From Burkholderiaceae bacterium (lineage in GTDB: Bacteria > Pseudomonadota > Gammaproteobacteria > Burkholderiales > Burkholderiaceae_E), in the NCBI GenBank assembly GCA_016710525.1, contig JADJVQ010000024.1, positions 1 to 64,000 of the forward strand: a stretch of 64,000 bases of DNA. The letters are read 5' to 3'. A program made the position numbers and the translations under genes. Shown here piece after piece: positions 17,867 through 26,254 of this stretch (positions are counted from its first letter, which is position 1; each line of letters begins with the position of its first letter). The notes under the pieces were generated by a model, which worked only from the letters and a program-made list of their open reading frames with translations, was not told the origin of the DNA and did not search any database.

Positions 17867-19072
17867 ATGCATGCGTATCTGAACATCGCCGCCCGTCTGG
17901 GCGCCCTGACCCTGGCCGCGCTCGCGCTGGGCCAGGCATCGGTGGCCACCGCGCAATCGAAGGACATCAAGATCGGCCTGGTGTACTCGCGCACCGGTCC
18001 GCTGGAGGCCTATGGCAAGCAGACCCAGGCGGGTGTCGCGCTCGGCCTGGACTACGCCACCGGCGGCACGATGAAGGTCAATGGCCGCAAGATCGTGCTG
18101 GTCGAGAAGGACGACCAGGGCAAGCCCGATGTGGGCAAGTCGCAGCTGGCCTCGGCCTACGCCGACGACAAGGTCGACCTGGCGATCGGGCCGGTGTCCT
18201 CGGGCGTGGCGCTGGCGATGCTGCCGGTGGCCGAGGAGAACAAGAAGATCCTGATCGTCGAACCCGCGGTGGCCGATTCGATCACCGGCGACAAGTGGAA
18301 CCGCTACATCTTCCGCACCGGCCGCAATTCGTCGCAGGATGCCGCGGCCAACGCCGCCGCCTTCGACAAGGACGGCGTGTCGGTCGCGACGCTGGCGCAG
18401 GACTACGCGTTTGGGCGCGACGGCGTCAAGGCCTTCAAGGATGGGCTGAAGAAGGCCAAGATCGTCCACGAAGAGTACCTGCCGACCACCACCACCGACT
18501 TCACCGCCGGCGCGCAGCGCATCTTCGACGCGATGAAGGACAAGCCGGGCCGCAAGATCCTGTTCATCATCTGGGCCGGCGCCAGCAATCCGTTCAAGAT
18601 CGCCGACCTCGATCCCAAGCGCTACGGCATCGAACTGGCCAGCGGCGGCAACACCTTCGCCGGGCTGGCCGGCTACAAGGTGGCCCCGGGCATGGAAGGC
18701 GCCACCTACTACTACTTCTCGATGCACAAGAACCCGATCAACAACTGGCTGATCACCGAACACTACCGGCGCTTCAAGACGCCGCCGGACCTGTTCACCG
18801 CCGGCGGCATGGCGGCCGCGATCGCCGCGGTCGAGGCACTGAAGAAAACCGGTGGCGACACCAGCACCGAGAAGCTGATCAAGACCATGGAGGGCATGAG
18901 CTTCGACACCCCGAAGGGCAAGATGACCTTCCGCCCGCAGGACCACCAGGCGATGCAGTCGATGTTCCACTTCAAGATCAAGGTCGACCCGGCGTTCGCC
19001 TGGGGCGTGCCCGAGCTGGTGCGCGAGATCAAGGCCGACGAAATGACCATCCCGGTGCGCAACAAGCGCTGA
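17867..19072 (+). CDS. branched-chain amino acid type ABC transporter substrate-binding protein
   Basis: A 401-residue LivJ-like periplasmic receptor: signal peptide ending TAQS (about residue 30), mature start KDIKIGLVYSRTGPLEAYGKQ, with family hallmarks VGPVSSGVALAMLPVAEE-like and TTTTDFTAGAQRI. A CAGGAG ribosome binding site precedes the ATG. It is the first gene of a complete transporter operon; related systems carry amino acids, amides, urea or aromatic acids, so the ligand is open. Confidence 0.9.
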   Translation: MHAYLNIAARLGALTLAALALGQASVATAQSKDIKIGLVYSRTGPLEAYGKQTQAGVALGLDYATGGTMKVNGRKIVLVEKDDQGKPDVGKSQLASAYADDKVDLAIGPVSSGVALAMLPVAEENKKILIVEPAVADSITGDKWNRYIFRTGRNSSQDAAANAAAFDKDGVSVATLAQDYAFGRDGVKAFKDGLKKAKIVHEEYLPTTTTDFTAGAQRIFDAMKDKPGRKILFIIWAGASNPFKIADLDPKRYGIELASGGNTFAGLAGYKVAPGMEGATYYYFSMHKNPINNWLITEHYRRFKTPPDLFTAGGMAAAIAAVEALKKTGGDTSTEKLIKTMEGMSFDTPKGKMTFRPQDHQAMQSMFHFKIKVDPAFAWGVPELVREIKADEMTIPVRNKR

Positions 19073-19866
19073 TGTCCTCGCCCGCGCTCGAGACCCGCGA
19101 GCTGACGATCCGCTTCGGCGGACACGTCGCCGTGAACGCGGTGTCGTGTGCCTTCTACCCGGGCACGCTGACCGCGATCGTCGGGCCCAACGGCGCGGGC
19201 AAGACCACTTATTTCAACCTGATCTCGGGCCAGCTGCGCGCCAGCAGCGGCAGCGTGCGGGTGCACGGCGAAGACATCACCGGCCTGCCCGCGGCGCATC
19301 GCACGATGCGCGGGCTGGGCCGGGCCTTCCAGCTGACCAACCTGTTCCCCAACCTGAGCGTGCTCGAGAACCTGCGGCTGGCGGTGCAGGCGCGCCGCGG
19401 CCTGGGCCTGAACCTGTGGTCGATCTGGTCGAGCCATCGCGAGCTGATCGGCGAGGCCGAAGCGGTGCTCGAGCGGATCGCCCTGACCGACAAGCGCGAT
19501 CTGCCGGCGGCGGCCCTGCCGCATGGCGACCAGCGCAAGCTGGAGGTGGGCATCCTGCTGGCGATCGAGCCCCACGTGTTCATGTTCGACGAGCCCACCG
19601 CGGGCATGAGTGTCGACGAGGTGCCGGTGATCCTCGACCTGATCCGCGACATCCGCAAGGACCCGTCCAAGACCGTGCTGCTGGTCGAACACAAGATGGA
19701 CGTGGTGCGCGAGCTGTCCGATCGCATCATCGTGCTGCACAACGGCCGGCTGGCCGCCGATGGGCCACCCGCTGAAGTCATCGCTTCGCCGGTGGTGCAG
19801 CAGGCCTATCTGGGGATCGAGCCCGATGCCGCCTCGGTCGGCACGGCGCATGGAATGTCGGCATGA
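19072..19866 (+). CDS. LivG-like ABC transporter ATP-binding protein
   Basis: A 264-residue ATPase; its ATG shares one base with the receptor stop (TGATG). Walker A GPNGAGKTT (about 41-49), Q-loop region RAFQLTNLFPNL, Walker B VFMFDEPTAGMS and H-loop LLVEHKMD. The signature is the variant LPHGDQRKLEVG rather than LSYGEQR. It should pair with the next gene as one of two nucleotide-binding subunits. Confidence 0.9.
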   Translation: MSSPALETRELTIRFGGHVAVNAVSCAFYPGTLTAIVGPNGAGKTTYFNLISGQLRASSGSVRVHGEDITGLPAAHRTMRGLGRAFQLTNLFPNLSVLENLRLAVQARRGLGLNLWSIWSSHRELIGEAEAVLERIALTDKRDLPAAALPHGDQRKLEVGILLAIEPHVFMFDEPTAGMSVDEVPVILDLIRDIRKDPSKTVLLVEHKMDVVRELSDRIIVLHNGRLAADGPPAEVIASPVVQQAYLGIEPDAASVGTAHGMSA

Positions 19867-20606
19867 ACGAGCCCGACAACCTGCTCGAGCTGTCCCGGGT
19901 GCACACGCACATCGGCGCCTATCACATCCTGCATGGCGTCGACCTGCAGGTGCCGCGCGGACGCACCACCTTGCTGCTGGGCCGCAACGGCGCAGGCAAG
20001 ACCACGACGCTGCGCACGATCATGGGCCTGTGGCGCGCATCCAGCGGCGAGCTGCGCTTCGACGGCGATCTGATCAACCACCTGAGCACGCCCGACATCT
20101 CGCGCCGAGGCATCGCCTACGTGCCCGAGAACATGGGCATCTTCGCCGACCTGAGCGTGCGCGAGAACATGCTGCTGGCCGCACGCGGCGCGCGCAGCAT
20201 CGAAGCGATCGACCCCGAGCGGCTGCGCTGGATCTTCGACCTGTTTCCGGCCATCGAGCGCTTCTGGGCGCATCCGGCCGGCCTGCTGTCGGGCGGCCAG
20301 AAGCAGATGCTGGCAGTCTCGCGCGCGATCGTCGAACCGCGCCAGCTGATCCTGGTCGACGAGCCCAGCAAGGGTCTGGCGCCCTCGATCATCCAGAACA
20401 TGCTCAGCGCCTTTCGTCAGTTGAAGGCGGCCGGCGTCACGCTGCTGCTGGTCGAGCAGAACTTCCACTTCGCGCGCCAGCTCGGCGACACCGTCGCCGT
20501 GATGGACGACGGGAGGGTCGTGCACCGCGGCGAGATGGCCGAACTGGCTGCCGATGTCGACCTGCAAAAGCGCCTGCTCGGCCTGTCGCTGTCGGCCCAC
20601 CAATGA
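19863..20606 (+). CDS. LivF-like ABC transporter ATP-binding protein
   Basis: A 247-residue ATPase overlapping the previous gene by ATGA. Walker A GRNGAGKTTT, signature LSGGQKQMLAV, Walker B LILVDEPSKGLAPS and switch LLVEQN are all intact. Typical LivF start and length. Confidence 0.9.
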   Translation: MNEPDNLLELSRVHTHIGAYHILHGVDLQVPRGRTTLLLGRNGAGKTTTLRTIMGLWRASSGELRFDGDLINHLSTPDISRRGIAYVPENMGIFADLSVRENMLLAARGARSIEAIDPERLRWIFDLFPAIERFWAHPAGLLSGGQKQMLAVSRAIVEPRQLILVDEPSKGLAPSIIQNMLSAFRQLKAAGVTLLLVEQNFHFARQLGDTVAVMDDGRVVHRGEMAELAADVDLQKRLLGLSLSAHQ

Positions 20607-20613
20607 GCCGCCG

Positions 20614-21693
20614 ATGACGAAGCCTGCTGCCATCGCCGCTGCTGCCGCCATCGCCGCGCCGGGACACCCCGGCGCCGACGTCCCGCCGCCCGCCCCGGCC
20701 GGCGCCGAGCCCGTCACCCCGCGGCGCGACTTCATCCCGCTGCTGCTGGTCCCGGTGCTGGCACTGCTCGCGCTGCCGCTGGTGGGAAGCCCCTCGAGCT
20801 GGCTCACGCTCACCGTCGCCGGCCTGGCGATGGGCATGATCATCTTCATCATCGCCTCGGGCCTGACACTGGTGTTCGGCCTGATGGATGTGCTCAACTT
20901 CGGCCACGGTGTGTTCATCGCGCTGGGTGCATTCGTCGCCACCACGGTGCTGGCCCCGATGGCCGCGCTGACCGAGGCCGATGCACTGGGTCCCAACCTG
21001 CTGGCACTGGCGGCGGCGGTCACCGCGGCGATGGTGATCGCCGGCCTGATCGGCTGGGCCTTCGAGCGGCTCATCGTGCGCCCGGTCTATGGTCAGCACC
21101 TCAAGCAGATCCTGATCACCATGGGCGGCATGATCATCGGCGAAGAGCTGATCAAGGCGATCTGGGGGCCGCAGCAGATCTCGCTGCCGCTGCCCCAGAC
21201 GCTGCGCGGCTCGTGGCTGTTCGGCGATGCCGCGATCGAGAAGTACCGGGTGCTGGCGGTGATCGTCGGCGTGACAGTGTTCATGGCCATGCTCTGGGTG
21301 CTGGCGCGCACCAAGGTCGGCCTGCTGATCCGCGCCGGCGTGCAGGATCGCGAGATGGTCGAAAGCCTGGGCTACCGGATCCGCCGGCTGTTCGTGGGCG
21401 TGTTCGTCGCCGGCTCGGCGCTGGCCGGCCTGGGCGGCGTGATGTGGGGCCTGTACCAGCAGAACGTCACCGCGCAGATGGGCTCGCAGGTCAACGTGCT
21501 GATCTTCATCGTGATCATCATCGGCGGACTGGGCTCGGCCGGCGGCTGCTTCATCGGCGCGATGCTGGTCGGCCTGATGGCCAATTACACCGGGTTCCTG
21601 GCGCCCAAGGTGGCGATGTTCTCGAACATCCTGCTGATGGTGATGGTGCTGCTGTGGCGCCCGCAGGGCCTGTACTCGGCGGGGCGCGCATGA
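20614..21693 (+). CDS. LivH-like ABC transporter permease
   Basis: A 359-residue permease with about eight transmembrane segments. An Ala/Pro-rich extension of about 40 residues precedes the first helix, longer than usual for LivH. The family pattern GLTLVFGLMDVLNFGHGVFIALGAF and the coupling-loop segment RAGVQDREMVESLGYR are present. It starts 7 bases after livF. Confidence 0.88.
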   Translation: MTKPAAIAAAAAIAAPGHPGADVPPPAPAGAEPVTPRRDFIPLLLVPVLALLALPLVGSPSSWLTLTVAGLAMGMIIFIIASGLTLVFGLMDVLNFGHGVFIALGAFVATTVLAPMAALTEADALGPNLLALAAAVTAAMVIAGLIGWAFERLIVRPVYGQHLKQILITMGGMIIGEELIKAIWGPQQISLPLPQTLRGSWLFGDAAIEKYRVLAVIVGVTVFMAMLWVLARTKVGLLIRAGVQDREMVESLGYRIRRLFVGVFVAGSALAGLGGVMWGLYQQNVTAQMGSQVNVLIFIVIIIGGLGSAGGCFIGAMLVGLMANYTGFLAPKVAMFSNILLMVMVLLWRPQGLYSAGRA

Positions 21694-22808
21694 TCCGCTC
21701 GCTGCTCTCGGCCGACCTGCCGCGCAGCCGGCTGGTCACGCTGCTGCTGGTGGCCGTGGTCGGCGTGCTGGCGCTGGCCCCGTTCCTGCTGCCGGGCACC
21801 AAGGCGCTGAACGTCGCCGCCAAGATCCTGGTGTTCGTGCTGCTGGTGGCCAGCTACGACCTGCTGCTCGGCTACACCGGCATCGTGTCGTTCGCGCACA
21901 CCATGTTCTTCGGCATCGGCGCCTATGGCGTGGCGATCGCCAGCTCGCGGCTGGCGCCGTCCTGGACGGCGCTGCTGGCGGGCAGCGTGGGCGCGCTGCT
22001 GGTGTCGGCGCTGCTGGCCCTGGTCATCGGCCTGTTCAGCCTGCGCGTGCGCGCCATCTTCTTCGCGATGATCACCCTCGCGGTGGCAACCGCGTTTCAG
22101 ACCCTGGCCTCGCAGCTGTCCGATCTCACCGGCGGCGAAGACGGCATCACCTTCAAGCTGCCCGAGGTGCTGCAGCCCGCGTTCACGCTGAGCGAGGAGC
22201 CGCTGCTGGGCGCCGCGCTGGACGGGCGGTTCTTCACCTACTACCTGCTGTTCTTCGCCGTCTGCGCGCTGTTCCTGATGCTGCTGCGGGTGGTCAATTC
22301 GCCGTTCGGCCGGGTGCTGCAGGCGATCCGCGAAAACGACTTCCGCGCCGAGGCGCTCGGCTACCGCACCGTGGTCTACCGCACCTTGTCCAACGTGATC
22401 GCGGCGCTCTTCGCGACCCTGGCCGGTGCGCTGCTGGCCATCTGGCTGCGCTACAACGGTCCCGATACCTCGCTGTCGTTCGAGATCATGCTCGACATCC
22501 TGCTGATCGTCGTGATCGGCGGCATGGGCACGCTGTACGGCGCGATCATCGGCAGCGCGCTGTTCGTGATCGCCCAAAGCTACCTGCAGGACCTGCTCAA
22601 TGCCGCGGGCAGTCTGGTCCAGGGTGTCCCGGTGCTGTCGGCGCTGCTGTCGGCCGACCGCTGGCTGCTCTGGCTCGGGCTGCTGTTCGTGCTGTCGGTG
22701 TACTACTTCCCCACCGGAATCGTCGGACGGCTGCGCCTGGCCAGCGAGAAGGCCGGCCGAGAACAGGCCGCTCGAGTGAAGGCCGGCCGCGACAAGGCCG
22801 CCCGCTAG
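21690..22808 (+). CDS. LivM-like ABC transporter permease
   Basis: A 372-residue permease overlapping the previous gene by ATGA. About nine helices, with the LivM hallmarks YDLLLGYTGIVSFAHTMFFGIGAYG and RVLQAIRENDFRAEALGY. It ends in a charged tail with two imperfect copies of a KAGR-x2-AAR element, an unusual cytoplasmic extension. It completes the receptor-ATPase-ATPase-permease-permease operon. Confidence 0.88.
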   Translation: MIRSLLSADLPRSRLVTLLLVAVVGVLALAPFLLPGTKALNVAAKILVFVLLVASYDLLLGYTGIVSFAHTMFFGIGAYGVAIASSRLAPSWTALLAGSVGALLVSALLALVIGLFSLRVRAIFFAMITLAVATAFQTLASQLSDLTGGEDGITFKLPEVLQPAFTLSEEPLLGAALDGRFFTYYLLFFAVCALFLMLLRVVNSPFGRVLQAIRENDFRAEALGYRTVVYRTLSNVIAALFATLAGALLAIWLRYNGPDTSLSFEIMLDILLIVVIGGMGTLYGAIIGSALFVIAQSYLQDLLNAAGSLVQGVPVLSALLSADRWLLWLGLLFVLSVYYFPTGIVGRLRLASEKAGREQAARVKAGRDKAAR

Positions 22809-22880
22809 CTGGGCAGCGGCAATCTGTCGGGCCGCAATCTGCCGGGCTCAATCAGGCCGGCCCATCGGCCGGAGACCGAC

Positions 22881-23753
22881 TCAGCGCGGCGTGACCGTCA
22901 CCCGCACGTTCAGCTGCTGTTTGCCACCGCCCCAGACCACACCGCGCAAGGGCGCGACATCGCCGTAGTCCCGCCCCCAGCCCAGCGTGATGAAGGCCTG
23001 GTCGGCCAGCTTGCCGTTGGTGGGATCGACATCGACCCAGCCGGCCTGATCGCACCACACCGACACCCAGGCATGGGATGCATCGGCGCCGACCAGACGC
23101 GGCTGCCCCGGCGGCGGCTCGGTCAGCAGGTAACCGCTGACGTAGCGCGCCGGCAGGCCCATGCCGCGCACCGCGCTGATCATCAGATGGGCGAAATCCT
23201 GGCAGACACCGCGGCCGGTCTGCAGCACCTCGGTGAGCGGCGTGCCGATGTGCGTGGCATCGGGATCGAACTGGAACTGGTCGCGAATCCGCCGCGCAAA
23301 CGCCTGCAATGCCAGCAGCAGGTCGCGCCCCGCGACGAAGTCGGGCCGCGCCAGCGCCAGGGTGTCTTCCAGCAGCGGCACGAAGGGCGACGCCAGGCAG
23401 TACTGGACCAGTTCGTAGCGCAATGCGGCATCGCCCTGGAGCACCGAGGAAAGCACCTTCTCCCAGGACTTGGCCACCACCGGCACCGGCTTGGGAGCCA
23501 CAGTCACCTCGGCGACACTGCGCACCTGCAGGCGGTCGTGCGCCGCGGGCACCGCGAAACGCTGGACCGGATTGCCGAAATAGTCGGTGCCGGCATCCAT
23601 CTCGGAGGGCAGCGGCTCGATCTCGAGATGGTGCTTGGACACCGACTGCAGATCGGTGACCCGCGGACGCAGATGGGCCAGCTGCCAGGCGCTGTCGGCC
23701 GGCCACTCGTAGCGGTATTCGGTTTCGTGGATGACTTCGTAACTGCGGGGCAT
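22881..23753 (-). CDS. transglutaminase-like cysteine protease family protein
   Basis: A 290-residue cytosolic protein with the bacterial transglutaminase N-terminal beta domain (YEVIHETEYRYEWPADSAWQLAHLRPR) and a transglutaminase core whose catalytic triad is visible: Cys in GRGVCQDFAHL (about 183), His in ASHAWVSVW (about 227) and Asp in DVDPTNG (about 240). Bacterial relatives are thought to act as proteases or peptide ligases. It is the last gene of a three-gene cluster, 10 bases after the ATP-grasp gene. Confidence 0.87.
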   Translation of the reverse strand: MPRSYEVIHETEYRYEWPADSAWQLAHLRPRVTDLQSVSKHHLEIEPLPSEMDAGTDYFGNPVQRFAVPAAHDRLQVRSVAEVTVAPKPVPVVAKSWEKVLSSVLQGDAALRYELVQYCLASPFVPLLEDTLALARPDFVAGRDLLLALQAFARRIRDQFQFDPDATHIGTPLTEVLQTGRGVCQDFAHLMISAVRGMGLPARYVSGYLLTEPPPGQPRLVGADASHAWVSVWCDQAGWVDVDPTNGKLADQAFITLGWGRDYGDVAPLRGVVWGGGKQQLNVRVTVTPR

Positions 23754-23763
23754 GGCGCGCCTC

Positions 23764-26220
23764 TCAGGGCGAGAATGGCGTCTGACTCATCGCGACGGCC
23801 TGGCCGAAGAAGCGTGCGGTCAGCCGGTCGCTGACCTCGAAGGTCGACTGTCGCAGCTGCGCGAGCGCGCTGGCCAGCCGCGCGCTGTCGGGATGCAGAT
23901 CGCGGCCGGGCTCGAGCGCCGAGAGCGCAGCCACCGCGGTGGCCAGTTCGTCGCCCCCGCAGGGGCCGAAGCGCGCCTGCAGCTTGCGCAGAAAATCGAG
24001 CACCCCATCGGCCAGGAAATGCAGCGCGCGCGGATTGGCATCGTCCATCACGATCAGGTCGAGCACCGGCAGCCACTCGGGACTGCTCAGGTAGCGCGAA
24101 CGATAGGTGATGCTCGAGTCGGTCAGCTCCAGCAGCCACGACAGGCCGGCATCGCGCCCCTCGTGCAGCGCGGTCTCCAGCGCCTGGCAGATGAAGCTCA
24201 GCCGTTCGATGCGCCGGCCGATCGACAGGAACCGCCAGCCGGTGTCGCGGGTCATGCCATCGAAGGCGTAACCCGACAGCGTGACCAGCCCGGTGATCGC
24301 GCGATCGACCCAGCCCAGCGCCTCCAGCAGGCCCGGGTCGCGGTCGAAGGTGCCATCCTGGGTCAGCCGGTTCAGGGTGCGCCAGTTGTCGGCCGACAAG
24401 CGATCGCGCAGGCTGTGGGCCACCCGGGACAGCTGGCGCAGATTGCCCGCCAGGCCGAGGGTGCGCCCGGTGCTGGCGGCGGCCTTGAGCAAGCCCTCGT
24501 CGGCGGATTCGTGGGCGCCAAGCAGGCCGAAGCGGCGCGCCAGCGCCAGTGCGGCGGTGACCTCGGTCTCGGTGTCCTCGACACCGTCGAGCAGCTGGTT
24601 CAGGCAAAGCCGGAGCAGCCGGGCGCAGTCTTCGCTGCGCTCGGCGTAGCGCCCGAACCAGAACAGGTTCTCGGCGACCCGCGACGGCAGCGCAGCCCCT
24701 GCGCGGACCAGGTCTTCGGGGCCGACAGTCGAGCGCAGCAGGGTGAACGAGGTGTTGACCGGCCCGGTCGAGAGCACCCAGGTGTCCTTGGACGCCCCGC
24801 CGCGCTGCATCGACACCACCCGCACCGACGGCCCAGAGGCCACCCGCGCGAGGCCACCGGGCATCACCGAATAGCCGGCCGGACTGGCGGCGGCGAATAC
24901 CCGCAGGCCGAGCGCGCGCGCGCCGATGCGCATCGCAGACCCGGTCTCGAGCACCGGCGCCTGCGACACGTTGACCAGCTCCTGCGCGACGTAGCGGTCG
25001 GGATGCCGGCGCACCTGCTCGCGAAAGCGCAGCTTGGCCGCGCCGTCCAGATCCTGGCCGAAGACCGGCTCGAACGGGTAATCCGGGTTGGCCGACTTGA
25101 AGACCACGTCACTGAGGTGCTCGAAGGCGTCCGCCTGGGCAGCCGGCTCGCCGCACCACCAGGTGGCCACCGAGGGGATCTTGAGTTTTTCGCCGAGCAG
25201 GCGTTCGGCGATCGCCGGCAGGAAGCCCAGCAGGGCGCCCGACTCGAGCACGCCCGAGCCCAGCGCATTGGCCATCACCACCGAACCGCGGCGCGCGCAG
25301 TCGACCAGGCCGGGCACGCCCAGCGCCGAGTCGGCCCGCAATTCGAGCGGATCGCAGTAGTCCTCGTCGAGGCGGCGCACGATCGCATGCACCCGCCGCC
25401 CGCCCTCCAGGGTCTTGAGCCAGACATGGCCGTCGCGCACCACCAGATCGGCGCCCTCGACCAGCGGAAAACCCAGGTAGCGGGCCAGCAGCGCGTGCTC
25501 GAAGTAGGTCTCGTTGTACGGACCCGGGGTGAGCAGCACCGTCAGCGGCGGCCCGCCTTCGTTGCCGGCCTGGCGGGCCAGCGTGTCGCGAAATCCGGCG
25601 AAGAAACTGGCCTGGTGCAGCACCCGCAGGTCGCGGAACAGTTCCGGGAACACCCGCGACACGATCAGCCGGTTTTCCAGCGCATACCCGGCGCCGGAAG
25701 GCGCCTGGGTCCGGTCGGCCATCACCCACCAGCTGCCGTCGGGCGAGCGCGCGAGATCAGCCGCATACAGATGCAGGAAGGTGCCGCCCGGCGGACGGGT
25801 ACCGTGCGCCGCGCGCAGGAACCCGCCATTGGAGAACACGAGTTCCGGCGGAATCAGGCCTTCGCGCAGCAGGACTTGCGGTCCGTACAGATCGGCCAGA
25901 ATCCGGTTGAGCAGGTCGGCGCGCTGAGCGATGCCGGCTTCGAGTGCCGCCCATTCGGCCGCCGGAATGACGTGGGGCAGCGCATCGAGTTCCCACGGCC
26001 GGTCCAGCCCCTGCGGATCGGCGTACACGTTGTAGGTGACGCCGTGCTCGCGGATCTGGCGCTCGATCGACTCCAGACGCTCGTCGATGAGCTGCGCCGG
26101 CGTGTCCGCCAGCAGGGAGAACAGCCGCTGAAAATGAGGCCGGGCCCGCGACGGCGCCTCGAACATTTCGTCGAAGCGGACCCGCGCAGCCGGGTAGGCG
26201 GCCAGCAGGTCGGTGCTCAT
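23764..26220 (-). CDS. circularly permuted ATP-grasp type 2 fused to alpha-E domain
   Basis: An 818-residue fusion. Residues 1-470 are the circularly permuted ATP-grasp (formerly DUF404/DUF407), recognisable from NRILADLYGPQVLLREGLIPPELVF, RTQAPSGAGYALENRL and LTPGPYNETYFEHALLARYLGFPLVEGADL. Residues about 500-800 are the alpha-E domain (SRVAENLFWFGRYAERSEDCARLL). In many bacteria these are two adjacent genes; here they are one. The family is predicted, from genome context and fold, to ligate amino acids or peptides using ATP. It lies between two transglutaminase genes on the same strand. Confidence 0.88.
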   Translation of the reverse strand: MSTDLLAAYPAARVRFDEMFEAPSRARPHFQRLFSLLADTPAQLIDERLESIERQIREHGVTYNVYADPQGLDRPWELDALPHVIPAAEWAALEAGIAQRADLLNRILADLYGPQVLLREGLIPPELVFSNGGFLRAAHGTRPPGGTFLHLYAADLARSPDGSWWVMADRTQAPSGAGYALENRLIVSRVFPELFRDLRVLHQASFFAGFRDTLARQAGNEGGPPLTVLLTPGPYNETYFEHALLARYLGFPLVEGADLVVRDGHVWLKTLEGGRRVHAIVRRLDEDYCDPLELRADSALGVPGLVDCARRGSVVMANALGSGVLESGALLGFLPAIAERLLGEKLKIPSVATWWCGEPAAQADAFEHLSDVVFKSANPDYPFEPVFGQDLDGAAKLRFREQVRRHPDRYVAQELVNVSQAPVLETGSAMRIGARALGLRVFAAASPAGYSVMPGGLARVASGPSVRVVSMQRGGASKDTWVLSTGPVNTSFTLLRSTVGPEDLVRAGAALPSRVAENLFWFGRYAERSEDCARLLRLCLNQLLDGVEDTETEVTAALALARRFGLLGAHESADEGLLKAAASTGRTLGLAGNLRQLSRVAHSLRDRLSADNWRTLNRLTQDGTFDRDPGLLEALGWVDRAITGLVTLSGYAFDGMTRDTGWRFLSIGRRIERLSFICQALETALHEGRDAGLSWLLELTDSSITYRSRYLSSPEWLPVLDLIVMDDANPRALHFLADGVLDFLRKLQARFGPCGGDELATAVAALSALEPGRDLHPDSARLASALAQLRQSTFEVSDRLTARFFGQAVAMSQTPFSP

Positions 26221-26254
26221 CGGGCCGGGCAGGTGATCACTGGGTGCTCATGTC

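Noticed and set aside
22857..22872. Terminator between livM and the transglutaminase gene
   Set aside because: CCGGCC-CATC-GGCCGG can fold but the stem is short and has no T-run on either side.
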